DNA of 17,117 bases from an uncultured Balneolaceae bacterium (GTDB lineage Bacteria; Bacteroidota; Rhodothermia; Balneolales; Balneolaceae). Numbering within the stretch: position 1 is the stretch's first letter; the number at the start of each line of letters is the position of its first letter. The notes below the pieces were generated by a model. It was not told the origin of the DNA. It searched no databases and saw only the letters and a program-made list of their open reading frames with translations. The DNA lies in NCBI GenBank assembly GCA_938003885.1, contig CALKWT010000241.1:1-17117 (forward strand), written 5' to 3'. The position numbers and the translations under genes were made by a program. Shown here piece by piece: positions 15,728-17,117 of this stretch.

Positions 15728-15982
15728 ATGGCACATAAGAAAGGACAAGGATCCACAAGAAACGGAAGAGATTCGCAATCCAAGCGACTTGGTGTTAAAA
15801 AGTATGGTGGTGAAGCCGTTCGTGCCGGCAACATCATTGTCAGGCAAAGAGGCACAAAATTTCACCCGGGTGAAAATGTAGACAGAGGAAGTGACGATAC
15901 ACTCTTTGCTCTCAAAGATGGTGTGGTTAGCTTCAGAACCCGTGCCAACGGACGTAAGTTTGTATCCGTAACAGAGGCGTAA
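15728..15982 (+). CDS. rpmA: 50S ribosomal protein L27
   Basis: Large-subunit protein whose N-terminal tail reaches toward the peptidyl-transferase centre; 84 residues, normal length. It begins MAHKKGQGSTRNGRDSQSKRLGVKKYGGE, with no cleavable extension of the Firmicutes type ahead of AHKKG. GNIIVRQRGTKFHPGENV (34-51) and GVVSFRT are further L27 signatures. It is cotranscribed with rplU, 15 nt upstream; GAGG at 15717-15720 is a weak Shine-Dalgarno. The operon ends in a strong terminator 19 nt after the stop. Confidence 0.98.
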   Translation: MAHKKGQGSTRNGRDSQSKRLGVKKYGGEAVRAGNIIVRQRGTKFHPGENVDRGSDDTLFALKDGVVSFRTRANGRKFVSVTEA

Positions 15983-16001
15983 CTACTTTTTACTTTATTT
16001 A

Positions 16002-16041
16002 AAAGCCCAGACAGCTGAAGTTGTCTGGGCTTTCTTTATTT
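16002..16041 (+). terminator. Intrinsic terminator of rplU-rpmA
   Basis: AAAGCCCAGACA (16002-16013) pairs perfectly with TGTCTGGGCTTT (16022-16033) over an 8-nt loop, followed by the T-rich tail CTTTATTTT. It lies between the rpmA stop and the FAH-family gene start, so the latter probably has its own promoter or relies on readthrough. Confidence 0.9.
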
Positions 16042-16048
16042 TGGGGAT

Positions 16049-16705
16049 ATGAACTTTACCATACCATCATATCCTGAACTGAGTTACGGCACGCTGTTTT
16101 GCATCGGTAAGAATTATGCACTGCATATCGAGGAGATGAAAAGCAGCCCCTCCAGTACACCTGTTGTGTTCCTGAAGTCTCGTAACTCCATTATCCATAG
16201 CGGCGAACAGATCGTGATCCCATCCGTCTCCCAAGAGATCCATCATGAAGTAGAGCTCGTACTTCTGATCTCAGAGCCCGCCCAAAATGTACCTCCCTCT
16301 TCCGCCCTTCACGCTGTTGGCGCCTATGCTGTGGGCATCGATGTGACGGCACGTGACCTGCAATCAACTGCCAAAAAGAAAGGATTGCCCTGGGCGCTCG
16401 CCAAGGGATTTCAGACCTTTTCCCCGATCGGTAACTTTATCCCCTACAGCGGCAGGGAGAACCTGCAGGAGATGGAGATCATGATCCGGGTCAATGATGA
16501 GGTTCGTCAGAAGAGCAATACCTCTCATATGCTGTTTTCTTGTGCAGAAATAATATCTTATCTCTCAAAGCACTTCACCCTGCAACCGGGGGATCTTATT
16601 TTTACCGGTACGCCGGAAGGGGTCAGTCAGATCAAACCGGGAGACCATATTTCTGCCACTCTCGATGAAGGGAAATCTGTAGTTGAAGTAGATGTTATTG
16701 GATAA
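16049..16705 (+). CDS. Fumarylacetoacetate hydrolase (FAH) family protein, FAHD1/YcgM-like
   Basis: Metal-dependent hydrolase or decarboxylase acting on acylpyruvates or similar beta-diketo acids (the family includes oxaloacetate decarboxylase activity in FAHD1); cytoplasmic. Its 218 residues match the single-domain FAHD1/YcgM class (about 215-225). Hallmarks are FCIGKNYALHIEEM (17-30), PVVFLKSRNSIIHSG (38-52), the metal ligands E67 and E69 in HHEVELVLLI with D98 in GIDVTARDLQ, the lysine K119 in LAKGFQTFSPIG, and TGTPEGV (186-192). GGGG lies 3-6 nt before the ATG. The start is only about 15 nt after the rpmA terminator stem. The 3' end overlaps the M23 peptidase gene by 14 nt. The exact substrate is not predictable from sequence. 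Confidence 0.93.
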   Translation: MNFTIPSYPELSYGTLFCIGKNYALHIEEMKSSPSSTPVVFLKSRNSIIHSGEQIVIPSVSQEIHHEVELVLLISEPAQNVPPSSALHAVGAYAVGIDVTARDLQSTAKKKGLPWALAKGFQTFSPIGNFIPYSGRENLQEMEIMIRVNDEVRQKSNTSHMLFSCAEIISYLSKHFTLQPGDLIFTGTPEGVSQIKPGDHISATLDEGKSVVEVDVIG

Positions 16706-17117
16706 GAATCTGTTATTACGAGGCTTTCTTGCAGTGATTGTTTTTTGGGGTTTGTCCGCCCTCTCTCTGCCGGGGGGTCTCTATGCCCAGGATCTGGACT
16801 TCCTGGATCAGCATACCACTTATCTCTGGCCAACCGATGCAAGCCATCAGCTCTCCTCTACGTTTGCCGAGACCCGATCTGCTCATCTGCATGCAGGTAT
16901 CGACATCCGGACATTCGGCAGGGAGGGGTTCCGCGTCTTTGCCACCCGGGACGGGGTTGTGCACCGTGTGGCTACGGGGCCTTATGGTTACGGAAATGTG
17001 GTCTACTTAAAACACGATGACGGATCTTACTCCGTTTATGCACACCTGAACCGCTTCGAACCCGGGCTTCAGCAGTTCGTGGACTCCCTCCGTTTTATAA
17101 ATTACTCCTTTGACCTT
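16692..17117 (+). CDS. Secreted M23 (LytM-type) metallopeptidase, N-terminal part (partial)
   Basis: Likely peptidoglycan endopeptidase or LytM-like envelope factor; 142 codons before the window edge. The ATG at 16692 lies inside the end of the FAH-family gene (14-nt overlap) and opens a frame beginning MLLDKNLLLRGFLAVIVFWG. A signal peptide fits residues 1-32, with cleavage after LYA before QDLDF. The M23 fold begins early: HAGIDIRTFG (67-76; H67 and D71 fit the zinc-ligand HxxxD), GVVHRVATGPYGYGNVVYLKHDDG (88-111) and YAHL (116-119). The start of an insertion is seen after this (QQFVDSLRFINYSFDL). TTG at 16698 is a possible alternative start. It lacks the long coiled coil of EnvC-like proteins before the domain. 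Whether the protein is an active enzyme depends partly on sequence beyond the edge. Confidence 0.88.
   Translation, partial: MLLDKNLLLRGFLAVIVFWGLSALSLPGGLYAQDLDFLDQHTTYLWPTDASHQLSSTFAETRSAHLHAGIDIRTFGREGFRVFATRDGVVHRVATGPYGYGNVVYLKHDDGSYSVYAHLNRFEPGLQQFVDSLRFINYSFDL

Overview
The window looks like a core-genome segment from a Gram-negative bacterium of the Bacteroidota/Rhodothermota/Balneolota assemblage. The evidence is a TonB-dependent receptor with an N-terminal carboxypeptidase-regulatory-like domain paired with a DUF4249-type lipoprotein, AT-rich starts that mostly lack a strong Shine-Dalgarno, and a TAnnTTTG-like -10 element (TATCTTTG) in front of alaS. A canonical self-cleaving LexA, which many classical Bacteroidetes lack, tilts the guess toward Balneolota or Rhodothermota. 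That placement is inference; I see no 16S rRNA. No transposase, integrase, CRISPR array or prophage gene is visible.

Layout, left to right. (1) 1-1405, minus: 5' part of alaS (468 codons; the rest lies beyond the left edge). (2) 1406-1871: gene-poor gap with the alaS promoter and a short 13-bp-period repeat. (3) 1872-4346, plus: a CPA1/NhaP-type cation/proton antiporter with a TrkA-C tail, then a YfeH/SLC10A7-like SBF transporter. (4) 4409-4815, minus: tmRNA (ssrA) with an intrinsic terminator; it encodes the tag DNNYSYQLAA. (5) 10505-4942, minus: a complete tripartite RND efflux operon in the order membrane-fusion protein, AcrB-like pump, TolC-like channel, with a 4-nt overlap and a 15-nt gap between genes. 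(6) 10506-10882: divergent control region with two dyads. (7) 10883-14067, plus: TTG-initiated TonB-dependent receptor and a DUF4249-like lipoprotein. (8) 14227-14886, plus: lexA, preceded by a clear inverted repeat that is a good candidate for its operator. (9) 14977-15204, minus: a small unrecognised 75-residue gene. (10) 15404-15982, plus: rplU-rpmA with a strong terminator. (11) 16049-17117, plus: an FAH-family hydrolase whose end overlaps a secreted M23 peptidase, cut by the right edge.

Most of the window is recognisable housekeeping, envelope and transport biology, and I do not see a convincing new multi-gene system. The best leads are the lexA upstream dyad with a third half-site (possible lineage-specific SOS box), the divergent tmRNA tag, a 15-nt copy of the tmRNA T-arm lying across the stop codon of the SBF transporter gene, the palindromes between the efflux and TonB operons (no regulator gene is nearby), and the small orphan gene between lexA and rplU.
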